Source of the DNA: Dehalococcoidia bacterium
GTDB lineage: Bacteria > Chloroflexota > Dehalococcoidia > DSTF01 > JACRBR01
Direction: 5' to 3'
Assembly (NCBI GenBank): GCA_021731085.1
Contig: JAKFYB010000036.1
Span: 1-32,258 of the forward strand
DNA: 32,258 bases
In this document: piece after piece, positions 15,401-23,011 of the stretch
How positions within the stretch are numbered: the first letter of the stretch is position 1
How the letters are laid out: each line of letters starts with the position of its first letter
Made by a program: the position numbers and the translations under genes
Notes under the pieces: model-generated
Databases searched by the model: none
What the model was told of the DNA's origin: nothing
What the model saw: only the letters and a program-made list of their open reading frames with translations

Positions 15401-17138
15401 CGCCTTGCGGGGCTGATCCTGCCGGCCGAGGCTCCTGCGGGGTGGAGGCATACTGGCGCGACTCATCGATCAGGCTGTTAATTGTTTCGCCTTTTGCGTT
15501 GATGGCCTGGAGCCTGACCGGGAGGCTTTCAACTCCCGACTGCAAAGCAGCAGCGACGCGGTGATGTCCGTCTACGATTCGCAATTCGCCGTCAGCGAAG
15601 ACCGACACGTCGATCGGCTCAGAGAAATCCATCCCGGCTGCAACCTCGGGGGAGACCGCGCGAACCTCGTACATGTTCATCGCCTTGAGGCTTCGGGGCG
15701 AAATCTGCGTCACCTCTGGGATCGGCGTGTGGTACTTCACGCCTCGCTCATAGGGCGTCGGCTCTTGCACCGCTTCACCCGGGAACGTCCCCTGCTTCAC
15801 TGGCTCGTCTGGCGCGGGCTCAGGCGGGGTGGCCTGGTGAGTGGGCAGCATGCGCGGCTGCGCGCCCTCATCCATCGGCGGGCGCGGGCCCACCAGCGAG
15901 GGCGTGTTCGGCTTCATCGTCTGGAAGACAGCGCCCTTCGGCAGGCTGCCGCGGTCGGCGAGCGAGTCGACGTAGGTCTGGCCCTCGCGGCGCAGCTGCC
16001 CGATGCGGAAGCGCAGCAGGTCAGCGTGCTCCTCGGGCGTCCAGCCCGCCTGCGAGGGGTGACTGATGACAGGAGTCGCGCCGCCCTGAAGGTCAGTCAG
16101 CTCCTGGGCGAGGCGCTCTTCGTCAGCCTTGATGCCCTCAAGCTTCGCGAAGAGCGTGCGCTCGTTCTGAGAGTCGAGCCTCGCGCGGACGGGCGCGTCG
16201 AAGTTATTCGCGTTGAGCGAATCGACCGGCTGTGGCTCAGTCATATTCTTGGAGATTGCCGCGCGCTCGTCGCCCGACGCGGCCCAGTATGCGTCGTTCG
16301 TGCGGCCCTGATACGCCTGCTCGAGGGCGGGGTTGGCGCGAATCTCATGCCCAGCCACCGTGTCGAGGTTCTGCATGACCTCGCGTGCAGCCGGGTTGCC
16401 GCCACCAGGGCCGCTCCAGAAGCCCTTCGCCGTCGCCGGCAGGAAGTCGCCCTCGAACAGCGAGCGGAAGCGCCGAGCGATTGCGGGGTCGAGCAGCGCG
16501 TCTTCAGGCAGGTTGAGGAACTCGCGCAGCATTGCGTTGCCGCCCCGGCTGGTCGCCATCGCTGCCGGCAGGGCCTGGAGCGCAATCTCCCACGGCTTCG
16601 TGGGGATCGCCGCTTCGCCCGCCGTGCGGTTGATGCCGCTCCCTACGTCGCGCAGGGTGTTGAACGGGGCCTCGATGCCGAGGCGCGCCAGGATAGGGTT
16701 GCGGACGCTGAGGTCTTGCAGGCCGGTGTCCATGCCGAGGGCGTCGAGGCCTTGGCCGATGGTGCGGACGGGCAGGAGGGGGGCGTCGAGCGCCGCGGAC
16801 GGGTCACGCAGGAAGCCGGGGCCCTCAGCAGCAACGTCGCCGACGAAGCCCTGCAGGGCCTTCAGCGGCGCGATCGTCCGGTCGTACGGCGCGTAGTTGT
16901 AGTCAGGGGCGACGTCAGGGGCGCGGTTGGCGATGATGCGCTGCGAGGCGCTGTTGAGCTGAGGCTGGGGCGGCCGGGTCGCGATCTGCTCCGTCACCCT
17001 CTCTACGAGGTCTTGGAGCCAGCCGTTCTTCCCGGGCAGGACGGGGGAAGCGCCGACGCGCGCCGGATCGCCCTTGCTCTGCTCGAGCCTCAGCCGCTCT
17101 TCTTCATCGAACCGGAGCCATTCGGGAGACATGACCAT
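12414..17138 (-). CDS. Giant polyvalent, probably injected virion protein (1574 aa)
   Basis: The ATG at 17138 follows GAGGTGA at good spacing. Three regions stand out. About 478-545 has a ParB/sulfiredoxin-like motif (DGELRIVDGHHRVAAAL, D523-G-H-H-R). About 740-880 resembles a large polyvalent-protein associated domain (KYLLDDGTMVGG, then H775, GFGFEIHAPVTEAQAQAMRR). About 1030-1400 is a helical region with NNVLSGPLTQARNVVGN, typical of C-terminal parts of very large phage proteins that travel in the virion. Ala/Pro/Gln linkers separate the regions. Polyvalent proteins are enzymes and adaptors delivered with the genome to protect or reprogram it. Individual activities are not proven here, and I see no protease or polymerase motif. 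Confidence 0.7.
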   Translation of the reverse strand: MVMSPEWLRFDEEERLRLEQSKGDPARVGASPVLPGKNGWLQDLVERVTEQIATRPPQPQLNSASQRIIANRAPDVAPDYNYAPYDRTIAPLKALQGFVGDVAAEGPGFLRDPSAALDAPLLPVRTIGQGLDALGMDTGLQDLSVRNPILARLGIEAPFNTLRDVGSGINRTAGEAAIPTKPWEIALQALPAAMATSRGGNAMLREFLNLPEDALLDPAIARRFRSLFEGDFLPATAKGFWSGPGGGNPAAREVMQNLDTVAGHEIRANPALEQAYQGRTNDAYWAASGDERAAISKNMTEPQPVDSLNANNFDAPVRARLDSQNERTLFAKLEGIKADEERLAQELTDLQGGATPVISHPSQAGWTPEEHADLLRFRIGQLRREGQTYVDSLADRGSLPKGAVFQTMKPNTPSLVGPRPPMDEGAQPRMLPTHQATPPEPAPDEPVKQGTFPGEAVQEPTPYERGVKYHTPIPEVTQISPRSLKAMNMYEVRAVSPEVAAGMDFSEPIDVSVFADGELRIVDGHHRVAAALQSGVESLPVRLQAINAKGETINSLIDESRQYASTPQEPRPAGSAPQGGGASAQPANLPADADADLMQGADESDLEYAVRLRMSGLSKDEITRIEQASKDLASGKMVEYQNLRTRQFERAGRMTKRSNALDAENAANAAGERGRAAQERLAADVASRRAEAARPLPRNAAGINGPGGRAPAGEESYSMPGGARDAAQPPLQTKQAKVDQAKRLFGVTTDPARAKYLLDDGTMVGGKQPFETDAHVRVGELPAVNGSYGDNLNPAYDDMKNFMTETGAVRMVGNGFGFEIHAPVTEAQAQAMRRAVAAARGAGKGDVMLDSVVPDAFSASGERRVYAWAKTQGEVDAFLREHNLAPPAAAPGRMAPNPRTAPQMPAGGPRPGGAAQQAQPQQPYARETQAVNDAADAIVSGDDSSRAQAKFVQAVIAHANAQGGATNTLDKQIGSVLAGAKKNKDVRKMLDQVGWSKQRVENLAVMLTSGDPSIDTPEKLNRFLRNADKPTFWNKLEYYWKNNVLSGPLTQARNVVGNATTTAYAPVKRGAAAAIEQPLAFIQGRPAERFLQEAPAAVSGALHGFGPGVEAFMKTMRSGISPAAAGKAEIMRDPPLKGPIGTAFGLPLRGLSAMDELFGSINFQAMKEANAVRKAKSEGLRGPALKQRIDWLIANATDEEVAKAADQADELTFRNDPEGKTATIVEGLTKLRDGFGLPGRLAIAFLKTPANAVKYGVTNSPFGLLNIPAWRKAMHGNPEGVDELSGAFLGSALAASLAAGLESGVIDLTAGMPTNSGERDRWQREGKSAFSIKVPGVGWVEYKSLPAVNTTMLLVASVRDALKSGEDPTEKVKQAVANVSSNLYDQAYLNGLTDLMDALRDPIRYGERFATRQVGGFVPFSGAARQAAQVIDPTKRDPSGPVETLKTGIPGLSSTVRPQRNAFGAEVKQGIPLPVRVTGDHQTALDAELARLDYNVGYVTDKIGTYTLTADEQNEYQALAGSLTEQRLEKLLSGTIYRKSADEAKKKQIRATVDGARAAARAEMIKRARTAAKP

Positions 17139-17176
17139 GGCGCATCACCTCGCGCCAGAAGAGTATCAGAAGTGAT

Positions 17177-17368
17177 TTACGGGCAGTGCCCTTTTTTGTG
17201 GTCGTCTAGCGGCCTGCCGCAGTTGTCGCAGCGGCCGGTGACGTGCCCTGAGGCTGCTACGACGGGGTTCATTTGCTTGCACTTGGGGCAGGGGATGAAC
17301 GCGCCGGCCTCGATGTAGTGTTCGTAATCGCGCTTGCACTTGCCGCACCTGGCGATCGCGAACTGCAT
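17177..17368 (-). CDS. Zinc-ribbon mini-protein with three CxxC pairs
   Basis: A 63-residue protein with Cys pairs CGKC (8, 11), CPKC (27, 30) and CDNC (47, 50), plus C62. The first two pairs form a complete zinc ribbon. The third, with the terminal Cys or the nearby His, may form a second site. Such short proteins bind nucleic acid or partner proteins. It lies between a 79-residue gene and the giant virion gene, in the same direction. Confidence 0.8.
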   Translation of the reverse strand: MQFAIARCGKCKRDYEHYIEAGAFIPCPKCKQMNPVVAASGHVTGRCDNCGRPLDDHKKGHCP

Positions 17369-17378
17369 CGTCAGCCTC

Positions 17379-17618
17379 TCAGCCGTTCCTGATCTTCGAG
17401 CACTCGGCCCACTGCGCGTAGGTGAGCATCCCGAGCATTGCCGCCTGCGAGTCGCAGCGACAGTAGGTGCCGGTGGTGCCGTCTTCGCGCCGCCAGACGA
17501 TGACCAGTTCCTCGATGTCGTCGGCCTCGGCCAGCACCTCAGCGAGCAACGCGCGGGGCGAGTCAGACGCTTCGCCGATGAGTCCGTCCCAGTCGATCTC
17601 AGCCAAGCTCTGCCTCAC
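17379..17618 (-). CDS. Hypothetical protein, 79 aa
   Basis: Start taken as GTG at 17618, preceded by GGTGGGG. Residues 35-60 form a beta-like stretch (LVIVWRREDGTTGTYCRCDS) followed by a helix ending MLTYAQWAECSK. I recall similar small proteins in other phages, with a 'REDG-x-x-x-YxRCDS' core and a helix, but know no function for them. It overlaps the tiny gene at 17599-17697 by 20 bases. Confidence 0.65.
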   Translation of the reverse strand: MRQSLAEIDWDGLIGEASDSPRALLAEVLAEADDIEELVIVWRREDGTTGTYCRCDSQAAMLGMLTYAQWAECSKIRNG

Positions 17619-17697
17619 ATCCCCACCGACAGGCGATTATTGAGTACGCCTTCGCCAAGACGACTTCGAAGTCGACGTACTCGCTCTCGTCTCTCAC
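17599..17697 (-). CDS. Tiny coupled gene, 32 aa
   Basis: Begins with GTG in a GTGA overlap with the stop of the gene at 17694-18164 and runs VRDESEYVDFEVVLAKAYSI before ending at 17599. G/C-rich third positions (GTC GAC TTC GAA GTC GTC) and the overlap support translation. It contains two Cys (CRWGC). It accounts for the 76-base gap between its neighbours. Function unknown. Confidence 0.45.
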   Translation of the reverse strand: MRDESEYVDFEVVLAKAYSIIACRWGCEAELG

Positions 17698-18164
17698 GCC
17701 TTCATCTCCCGCGGCACCAGGCCCCCCTCGAGGAACTGGCTGTAGAGGTCGTAGTAGTCCTCGCAGCAGCGCGTCCAGTATTCGGGGAACTCAGCCGCCA
17801 AAGCCGTCCACTGCGGGTAGACCGCCGGCGAGACGACTTGCTCCTCCATCGAGGGCTGTCCCATTTCGTCGATCATCTGCTGCTGGGTCGCGGGGTCGAT
17901 GCTGGGCACCATCTCGACGACGGGCCCCTGGTCGGGCGGCGGCGCACCCTCGGGGGTAATCGGCGGGTTGACCATGTAGACGTACAGGCGCTCGCTCGGG
18001 GCCCAGTCCTCGAAGGTCTTGAGGCCGAACATCGAGGCGATGATGCGCGTGTACTGCGCCATGCCCTCTTCGGCGTCGCGCTCGATCCACTTCTGCACCA
18101 GCTTGCGCTCGGCCTTGTCCTGCTCGTAGATGCTCTCGTAGGGCGAGGGAGGGAAGGCGGCCAT
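17694..18164 (-). CDS. Hypothetical protein downstream of portal, 156 aa
   Basis: A soluble, acidic protein. The first 60 residues are helical and charged (ERKLVQKWIERDAEEGMAQY). The middle is Pro-rich (NPPITPEGAPPPDQGP). The end has aromatic helices (YWTRCCEDYYDLYSQFLEGG). It starts directly after the stop of the small membrane protein gene and is three genes downstream of the portal start. A head-completion or portal-associated role is conceivable from position; no motif supports it. Confidence 0.7.
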   Translation of the reverse strand: MAAFPPSPYESIYEQDKAERKLVQKWIERDAEEGMAQYTRIIASMFGLKTFEDWAPSERLYVYMVNPPITPEGAPPPDQGPVVEMVPSIDPATQQQMIDEMGQPSMEEQVVSPAVYPQWTALAAEFPEYWTRCCEDYYDLYSQFLEGGLVPREMKA

Positions 18165-18389
18165 CTACGCTGCCTCTCGCTGCCAGCGGCGCAGGTTGCG
18201 GACGTAGATCGCCGTGAGGATGACCGCGAGCGGCATCAGCCCCCAGGCCTCGACGGTGTAGTCGAAGTAGAGCCACACCGCCTGCGACGCGATGCCGATC
18301 TTCCACGCGAGCGGGTTCTTGTCGCCGGCCAACTTCATCGTGACCATCGTGCAGCCCATCAGGAACCACGGGATCAGCGCGTCAACCAT
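18165..18389 (-). CDS. Small membrane protein, PnuC-like or holin-like (74 aa)
   Basis: Three hydrophobic segments are visible: about 4-21, 28-46 and 49-66, with a basic end (RNLRRWQR). The layout 'short TM1, NP-x-AWKIG-x-ASQ-x-VW, TM3 ending YVRNLRRW' resembles a small membrane protein common near phage structural genes and related in pattern to nicotinamide riboside transporters (PnuC). A holin is an alternative given its size. The ATG overlaps the portal stop as TAATG. Confidence 0.65.
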   Translation of the reverse strand: MVDALIPWFLMGCTMVTMKLAGDKNPLAWKIGIASQAVWLYFDYTVEAWGLMPLAVILTAIYVRNLRRWQREAA

Positions 18390-20371
18390 TAGCCCATCCC
18401 CGAGGTTTCGAGCGTGCCCTGGTCGGACGCCGGCGAGGCCATGCGAACGATGCCGCCCGTGCTCCCGCCACCTCCACCACCGACGCCGCCGGCAGTGCTC
18501 TGCGGGGCCCCGGGAGGGACGCCTGCGCCGGCGCTCTGGGCCATGAGGTACTCGGTCGCGTCGACGCCGAGGGTGAGGGCGTCCTGGCGGATAGAGGCGG
18601 CGAGGATGAGGCTGTCGTGCGCGTCGCGGATTCGCTTGTAGCGGCCCTCAGCGCGGATCTGAGTGATGTACTCCTCGCTGTTCTCCTTGCCCAGGATGGT
18701 CGCCATCTCCTCGTCCGTAATCCAGACCGAGCCGTCCGGCATGGTCATGCGTTCTTTCGCGGCCTGGAGGTTGGTGAGGATGGTCGAGGCGCGGCGGTCG
18801 ACGCGGAGGATGCTGCGCTCGAACTCGTAGTCGTAGCGCCTGCCCTCCCACTCGATCTTCTTGCCGCGGGGCGTCTGCTTGCCGTAGATGCGCTCGCGCC
18901 CGGTCGTGACGGTGACGCTCTTCTCGCCCTTCGGCGCGTTGTAGCGCCAGAAGTGATCCTTCATCTGCAGCAGCTTCAGCAGCACGTTGTGGTAGAGGCT
19001 GAAGGTCTCGACGTAGTCCTGGTCTTCGAGGTCAGCGACCTTGAGCAGTGAGCTGACCGGGGCGTTGCGCAGGGTGACCGCGGAGCTGTCGCCGCCGGCG
19101 AACGCGCCACGGGGGACGTACTGGTCGTGCTCCAACTTCTGCTGCTCGTAGAGCTTCTCCTCGTAGACGTTGGCCTCGGCGTCAACGTTGGTGACGGTGC
19201 CGAAGGTCGGGTTGACGCGCCCCTCGACGAGGTTCGACAGCGACTTGAGGAACGCCTCGCGAGTCGCCCCGTCAGCGGTCATCAGCTCCTTCTGCACGTC
19301 CGGCGGCAGGGGAGCTGCGTAGCGCGGGCGCTCGGCAGACCTCGAGGCCCACTCGCTCTGGGTGAAGTCGAGGTTGCGGCGGGACTGCATCATCGCCAGC
19401 AGGAAGCTCATGTAGCGGTCTTCAGGGCGGTAGGCCCCCGAGTTGTAGTAGCCGCAGGCGACGACCAGGGAGGGGATGCCGAAGGGGTTGGCCCACTCGC
19501 CCTCGCTGTTGAAGTCCTCCATCGGGGCGAGCTTGCGGCCCTTCCCGTCGCTCTGGGCGGCCGGCATGACGACGTAGTGCCGGATCTTCGAGCCCTCGTC
19601 GAAGAGGCAAATCTTGATCTTCTGGCTGCCCGCGAACGAAGAGGCCGCCTCGCCCATGCCGTAGCCGGAGCGCAGGGTCGCGAAGTCCTTGTCCCAGATC
19701 GAGAGGAGCGTCTTCTGATCGACCTCGTCGTCCTTCTTGTAGTCGCCGTAGTTCGTGACGAAGTCGACCACCGGTATCTCGTACTCGCGCACCGCGGCGG
19801 TGACGTTGAGTTGGCCGTCGTCGAGGAAGGCGGTGTCGGTGATGTCAGCGGACACCTCGACGCGTATCGGCTGGTAGCGCCGGCGGTAGGAGTCGCAGGC
19901 CCGGTTGTACTCGGCGGCCGTGAGGACGTTCTTGCCATCGCCGTTCTTCTCCCGCACCGGCAGCGTGAAGGCGTTCTGCTGCACCCAGACCGGCGCGTAG
20001 GCGCTCTGGGCCTGGTGACGGTGGATGGCGCGGCTGAGGATGCCCGAGGAGTCGACGCGGAGGAGGAAGTTGCCGTCCTGCATTTCGTGCTGGTCGGCGC
20101 GGGCCTTGTCGGCGTCGTGGTCGGGGTCGATGTGGACGGCGTACTCGGGGGCCGAGAGCGTCGCGACGACCTTGCGGGTGGCCCACTCGACCTCGTAGGA
20201 GACGATCGTGCGGATGCGGGGGTAGCCGAGCTTCTCCAGCTCCTTCTCCATCACGGGCCCGTGGCGGGCGTTTGCGAGGTCGCGGCGCGTCGCTGCGTCC
20301 TTGTGGAGTTCAGCGAAGTTGTTGCGCAGCTCCTGCACGAGCCCTTCGACGTCCGATGTCCCGTAAGCCAT
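18389..20371 (-). CDS. Portal protein
   Basis: A 660-residue protein directly downstream of the terminase large subunit, with TAATG coupling. Size, position and composition (mixed alpha/beta, long helical segments such as EEKLYEQQKLEHDQYVPRGA, and a disordered Gly-rich tail at about 632-645) fit a portal of podovirus or P22-like size. The portal forms the dodecameric ring through which DNA is packaged and ejected. I identify it mainly from order and length; the sequence itself carries no short diagnostic motif that I can point to. Confidence 0.75.
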   Translation of the reverse strand: MAYGTSDVEGLVQELRNNFAELHKDAATRRDLANARHGPVMEKELEKLGYPRIRTIVSYEVEWATRKVVATLSAPEYAVHIDPDHDADKARADQHEMQDGNFLLRVDSSGILSRAIHRHQAQSAYAPVWVQQNAFTLPVREKNGDGKNVLTAAEYNRACDSYRRRYQPIRVEVSADITDTAFLDDGQLNVTAAVREYEIPVVDFVTNYGDYKKDDEVDQKTLLSIWDKDFATLRSGYGMGEAASSFAGSQKIKICLFDEGSKIRHYVVMPAAQSDGKGRKLAPMEDFNSEGEWANPFGIPSLVVACGYYNSGAYRPEDRYMSFLLAMMQSRRNLDFTQSEWASRSAERPRYAAPLPPDVQKELMTADGATREAFLKSLSNLVEGRVNPTFGTVTNVDAEANVYEEKLYEQQKLEHDQYVPRGAFAGGDSSAVTLRNAPVSSLLKVADLEDQDYVETFSLYHNVLLKLLQMKDHFWRYNAPKGEKSVTVTTGRERIYGKQTPRGKKIEWEGRRYDYEFERSILRVDRRASTILTNLQAAKERMTMPDGSVWITDEEMATILGKENSEEYITQIRAEGRYKRIRDAHDSLILAASIRQDALTLGVDATEYLMAQSAGAGVPPGAPQSTAGGVGGGGGGSTGGIVRMASPASDQGTLETSGMG

Positions 20372-21855
20372 TACATGCGCCCCCCGACGGAGATTGAGTC
20401 GTTCTGCTTCTTTTCGTCCCGCGGTAAGTCTAGCGGAATGAGACTTGCGCGTAACAACCGGATAGCAGCCATCGACGTCGTGTCGACCTGGTCGTCGTGC
20501 GCCCCGTTCGGGAAAGCGGCGTGCTCGTCGATGAACTCCTTCGTCCAGGTCTTGCGCGGCAGGTAGAAGTTGCCCGAGTGCTGATAGGGCGAAGCGGCGA
20601 TCGCGCGCACCGGCTTCGGGACGCCACCGGTGGGTAGCGGCACGACTCCAGGCACCCTGTCGCGCATCGTCTGGATGAGCGGCTCAGCCCACGCGGTCTC
20701 TTCGACGTAGACGGGCAGCGGGTACTTCGCGTGGGCGTCGATGAGCTGCTCGCATATCTCGCTGAACGTCCACCGGCCCTTCGCCGCCTCGAGCCAGTAG
20801 AGGTCTTTGCCGATGCGGATGACCGCGGCCCATGCGGCGAAGTCGGCGCTCTTCACGTCCTTCCAGCCGGCCGTGTCGACGAAAATGCCACCCGGCCACG
20901 CGCTGACGGTGGGGGCCTCGTCGTAGAACTGCCAGGTGCTGCGTCGGAAGACGTCACCCTCGAGAGGCGTCGGTCGCTGCTGATACAAGGCTGACCACCA
21001 GTACGCGTTGGTGCGGTCGCGTAGCCGCATCAGGAAGCTCTTCGGCCGGCGCTCGGGCCAGAGTGCCTCTCCCGGCTCTCGCCCCAGCGGGTCGTTCTCC
21101 TCGGCGAGGGCGGGCATACGCAGGACGAACCACTGCTCCTCGTCCTCCTGGTCTTCCTCGTTGCTGAGGATGCGGCCGAGGATGTCGCCCTCGTTCCAGC
21201 GGGTCATCGGGATCAGGACGATCGGCTCGAGGCCGTCGCCGTCAATCTCGAGACGGGTCGACAGCTCCGACTGCCACCAGTCCCACGCGTTGCCCTGGAT
21301 GACAGGCGAGGCTGCGTCCTTCGCGCCCCTGACGAGGTCGTCGCCGACTGCGAGGTTGGCACCGCGGCCGGTGATACCGCCACCGGTGCCGGCCGTCATC
21401 ATGCCGCCCTCGTGGCCCTCAATCTCCCAGTCGTTCGCGGCCTTCGTGCGCTGGCTGACGCGGATGCCGAAGCAGCGCTCCCCCAGGGCCTCGAGGACGT
21501 TGCGGGCTTTGCGGCCCCAGGTCTTCGCGAAGCCGTCGCCGTAGCTGGTGAGGATGACGTGGTGGTGGGGGTAGGTGCCGAGATACCAGGCGGGGAAGTA
21601 GCGGCTGCACATCTCGCTCTTGCCGTGCCGGGGCGGCTCTGAGACGCCGAGGCGGGTGAAGGGCAGCAGCTCGTCGTCGGAAACGTCCGCTGGTATCGGA
21701 CGGTTGGTCTCGAGCTTGCGGAGGAGCCCCGCCGGCGCGACGCGCTGTGAGAGCCAGACGAGGAGGGTGTCGAGGAAGACGATGTGCCGGGGCTCAGTCC
21801 ACCTCGGGTTGTGCAGCTTCGCCAGCGCGCTCGGGGAGGAGGGCGGATCCACCAT
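20371..21855 (-). CDS. terL: Terminase large subunit (packaging ATPase and nuclease)
   Basis: A 494-residue protein counted from the ATG at 21855. The frame is open further upstream to 22056, but that part overlaps the small-subunit gene and looks out of frame. ATPase: Walker A EPPRHGKS (73-80), Walker B NLAVGDDL (168-174), and a MTRWNEGD segment (217-224) common in this family. Nuclease (RNase H fold): D327 in FVDTAG, acidic E385/E386 in VYVEETAW, and HDDQVD (453-458). It powers DNA translocation through the portal and cuts concatemers. Overlap with the small subunit is 62 bases. Confidence 0.93.
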   Translation of the reverse strand: MVDPPSSPSALAKLHNPRWTEPRHIVFLDTLLVWLSQRVAPAGLLRKLETNRPIPADVSDDELLPFTRLGVSEPPRHGKSEMCSRYFPAWYLGTYPHHHVILTSYGDGFAKTWGRKARNVLEALGERCFGIRVSQRTKAANDWEIEGHEGGMMTAGTGGGITGRGANLAVGDDLVRGAKDAASPVIQGNAWDWWQSELSTRLEIDGDGLEPIVLIPMTRWNEGDILGRILSNEEDQEDEEQWFVLRMPALAEENDPLGREPGEALWPERRPKSFLMRLRDRTNAYWWSALYQQRPTPLEGDVFRRSTWQFYDEAPTVSAWPGGIFVDTAGWKDVKSADFAAWAAVIRIGKDLYWLEAAKGRWTFSEICEQLIDAHAKYPLPVYVEETAWAEPLIQTMRDRVPGVVPLPTGGVPKPVRAIAASPYQHSGNFYLPRKTWTKEFIDEHAAFPNGAHDDQVDTTSMAAIRLLRASLIPLDLPRDEKKQNDSISVGGRM

Positions 21856-22273
21856 CGCCACCTGGTACGGATTGACCTGAGCTGCCACCGAGTTCGAGCG
21901 CGGCGAGAAGACGAAGGAGCTTGTCCGTGGTTGTTCCCGCGTAGACGGCAAGCGCAGCGGCGGACTGGCTTTTGACCCAAGCTGCGTCCTGAGACGCGAC
22001 AGCGACAGCTTCAAGGGTGTCGAACCAAGTCCCGACGAGGTTCCAGATTCGTTCATCGAGCCATTTCCAGTCTTTAGGCGGGCCGGATTTTCCCGCCCCT
22101 TCTGGCGCAGACCAGTCGTTGACTAGCTTACGCCCCGCCTCGCGCCAGTCGCGCAACGTCTTCTCGGGGATGGAGTATTCGCGGGCCAACGTCTTGATGG
22201 CCCCACCAGAAAGGAGCTTCGCGAGCACTGCTGCACGAAGCTCCGGGGTGTATTCGGGTTTGCGCTGGGGCAT
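21794..22273 (-). CDS. terS: Terminase small subunit
   Basis: A 159-residue protein. Residues 9-47 form a homeodomain-like HTH (ELRAAVLAKLLSGGAIKTLA, then YSIPEKTLRDWRE) that would recognise the packaging site. The middle (about 65-130) has helices typical of the oligomerising core (DWKWLDERIWNLVGTWFDTL), and the tail is Gly-rich. It precedes and overlaps the large subunit gene, the usual order. The recognised DNA site (pac or cos) is not visible in the window. Confidence 0.85.
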   Translation of the reverse strand: MPQRKPEYTPELRAAVLAKLLSGGAIKTLAREYSIPEKTLRDWREAGRKLVNDWSAPEGAGKSGPPKDWKWLDERIWNLVGTWFDTLEAVAVASQDAAWVKSQSAAALAVYAGTTTDKLLRLLAALELGGSSGQSVPGGDGGSALLPERAGEAAQPEVD

Positions 22274-22276
22274 GGG

Positions 22277-22672
22277 TTAGACCTTGTAGCTGCCCTCCGT
22301 GCCGGCAGCCTGACGCTCCCGGGTGCGGGCGTTGAGTTCAGCGATCGCGAGGTCGAGGTACTCGATGGCCTTCGCATTGTGCGCGTTCGAGAACCTGCCG
22401 GCCGAAGGCTCGCCGTCCATCTCTGGGTGGTCACCCTGAAAGAAGCGGAGGCGGTCGATAGCGGCGCCGATGACGTCCTCGAGGACGGCTCCGTTGGGCC
22501 GCTGGACGCCGTTCTGCCACTCGATGCGGTAGCCCTGGCCCTCAGTCACGCCGCCTGTCGGGTTGCCCTCGGGGCTGGTGTAGAAGACGCTCAGGCGCTG
22601 CTGGCGGTCTTTGTGGACGGGGCTGTCGCTGTCGACGAAGAGCGGCTGACGGCTGATGTGAGTCTCTGTCAT
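22277..22672 (-). CDS. Acb2/Tad1-type hairpin domain protein (possible anti-defence)
   Basis: A 131-residue protein. The core (about 60-80) reads LEDVIGAAIDRLRFFQ. The C-terminal half forms a helical hairpin: a FSNAHNAKAIEYLDLAIAEL helix followed by NARTRERQAAGTEGSY. This resembles a widespread phage family with a 'NGV..E.LL..I.DRL..FQ ... F..R.N..A...LEEA...L..RT..R..RGVEGT' pattern, which I recall being linked to the Acb2/Tad1 hairpin domain. Acb2 and Tad1 sequester cyclic oligonucleotides or cADPR isomers and so block CBASS or Thoeris immunity. The ribosome site GGGAGG lies seven bases from the ATG. The family link is from memory and pattern; sponge activity is not shown. Confidence 0.5.
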   Translation of the reverse strand: MTETHISRQPLFVDSDSPVHKDRQQRLSVFYTSPEGNPTGGVTEGQGYRIEWQNGVQRPNGAVLEDVIGAAIDRLRFFQGDHPEMDGEPSAGRFSNAHNAKAIEYLDLAIAELNARTRERQAAGTEGSYKV

Positions 22673-22684
22673 CGTGTTTCCTCC

Positions 22685-23011
22685 CTAATCTCGTGCTCGT
22701 TGCGGCGATGGTAGCACCTCAGTCGGCGTCAAAAACTCTGTCTCGGCCTTCGCGAGGGCAATCGAGTCCTGCCCGAAATAGCCGGCGAGGCGTCGGAACT
22801 GGTCACGGAGCCAGTCCATGAGAACGCCGTCCTCGGTCTCGAAGCACCAGCAGTCGTTCTGAAACTCGCTGTTGGTGAAGCTCATCCAGCGGCCATGGAC
22901 GCGGATCATCGAGTGGATGAGCTTGCTGTCGAGCAGCGTGCAGAACCTCGCCCACTCTTTCTGGCTGAGCTTGTCGTCGCTGTTGCCGATGCTGACGTAG
23001 TAGACGCTCAT
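22685..23011 (-). CDS. Conserved actinophage-type hypothetical protein (YYVSIGNSDDKLSQ family)
   Basis: The start is ATG at 23011, with AGGAGGT eight bases upstream; a longer frame lacks such a site. The 108-residue protein begins MSVYYVSIGNSDDKLSQKEW and has a late QDSIALAKAETEFL segment. This two-block pattern is known to me from small proteins of actinobacteriophages and their hosts, of unknown function. The ATG overlaps the upstream stop as ATGA. Confidence 0.75.
   Translation of the reverse strand: MSVYYVSIGNSDDKLSQKEWARFCTLLDSKLIHSMIRVHGRWMSFTNSEFQNDCWCFETEDGVLMDWLRDQFRRLAGYFGQDSIALAKAETEFLTPTEVLPSPQRARD

Noticed and set aside
21856-22056. An extended start for the terminase large subunit at 22056
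   Set aside because: The added 67 residues are Ser/Arg/Pro-rich shadow sequence of the small-subunit gene; ATG 21855 gives a usual length and overlap.
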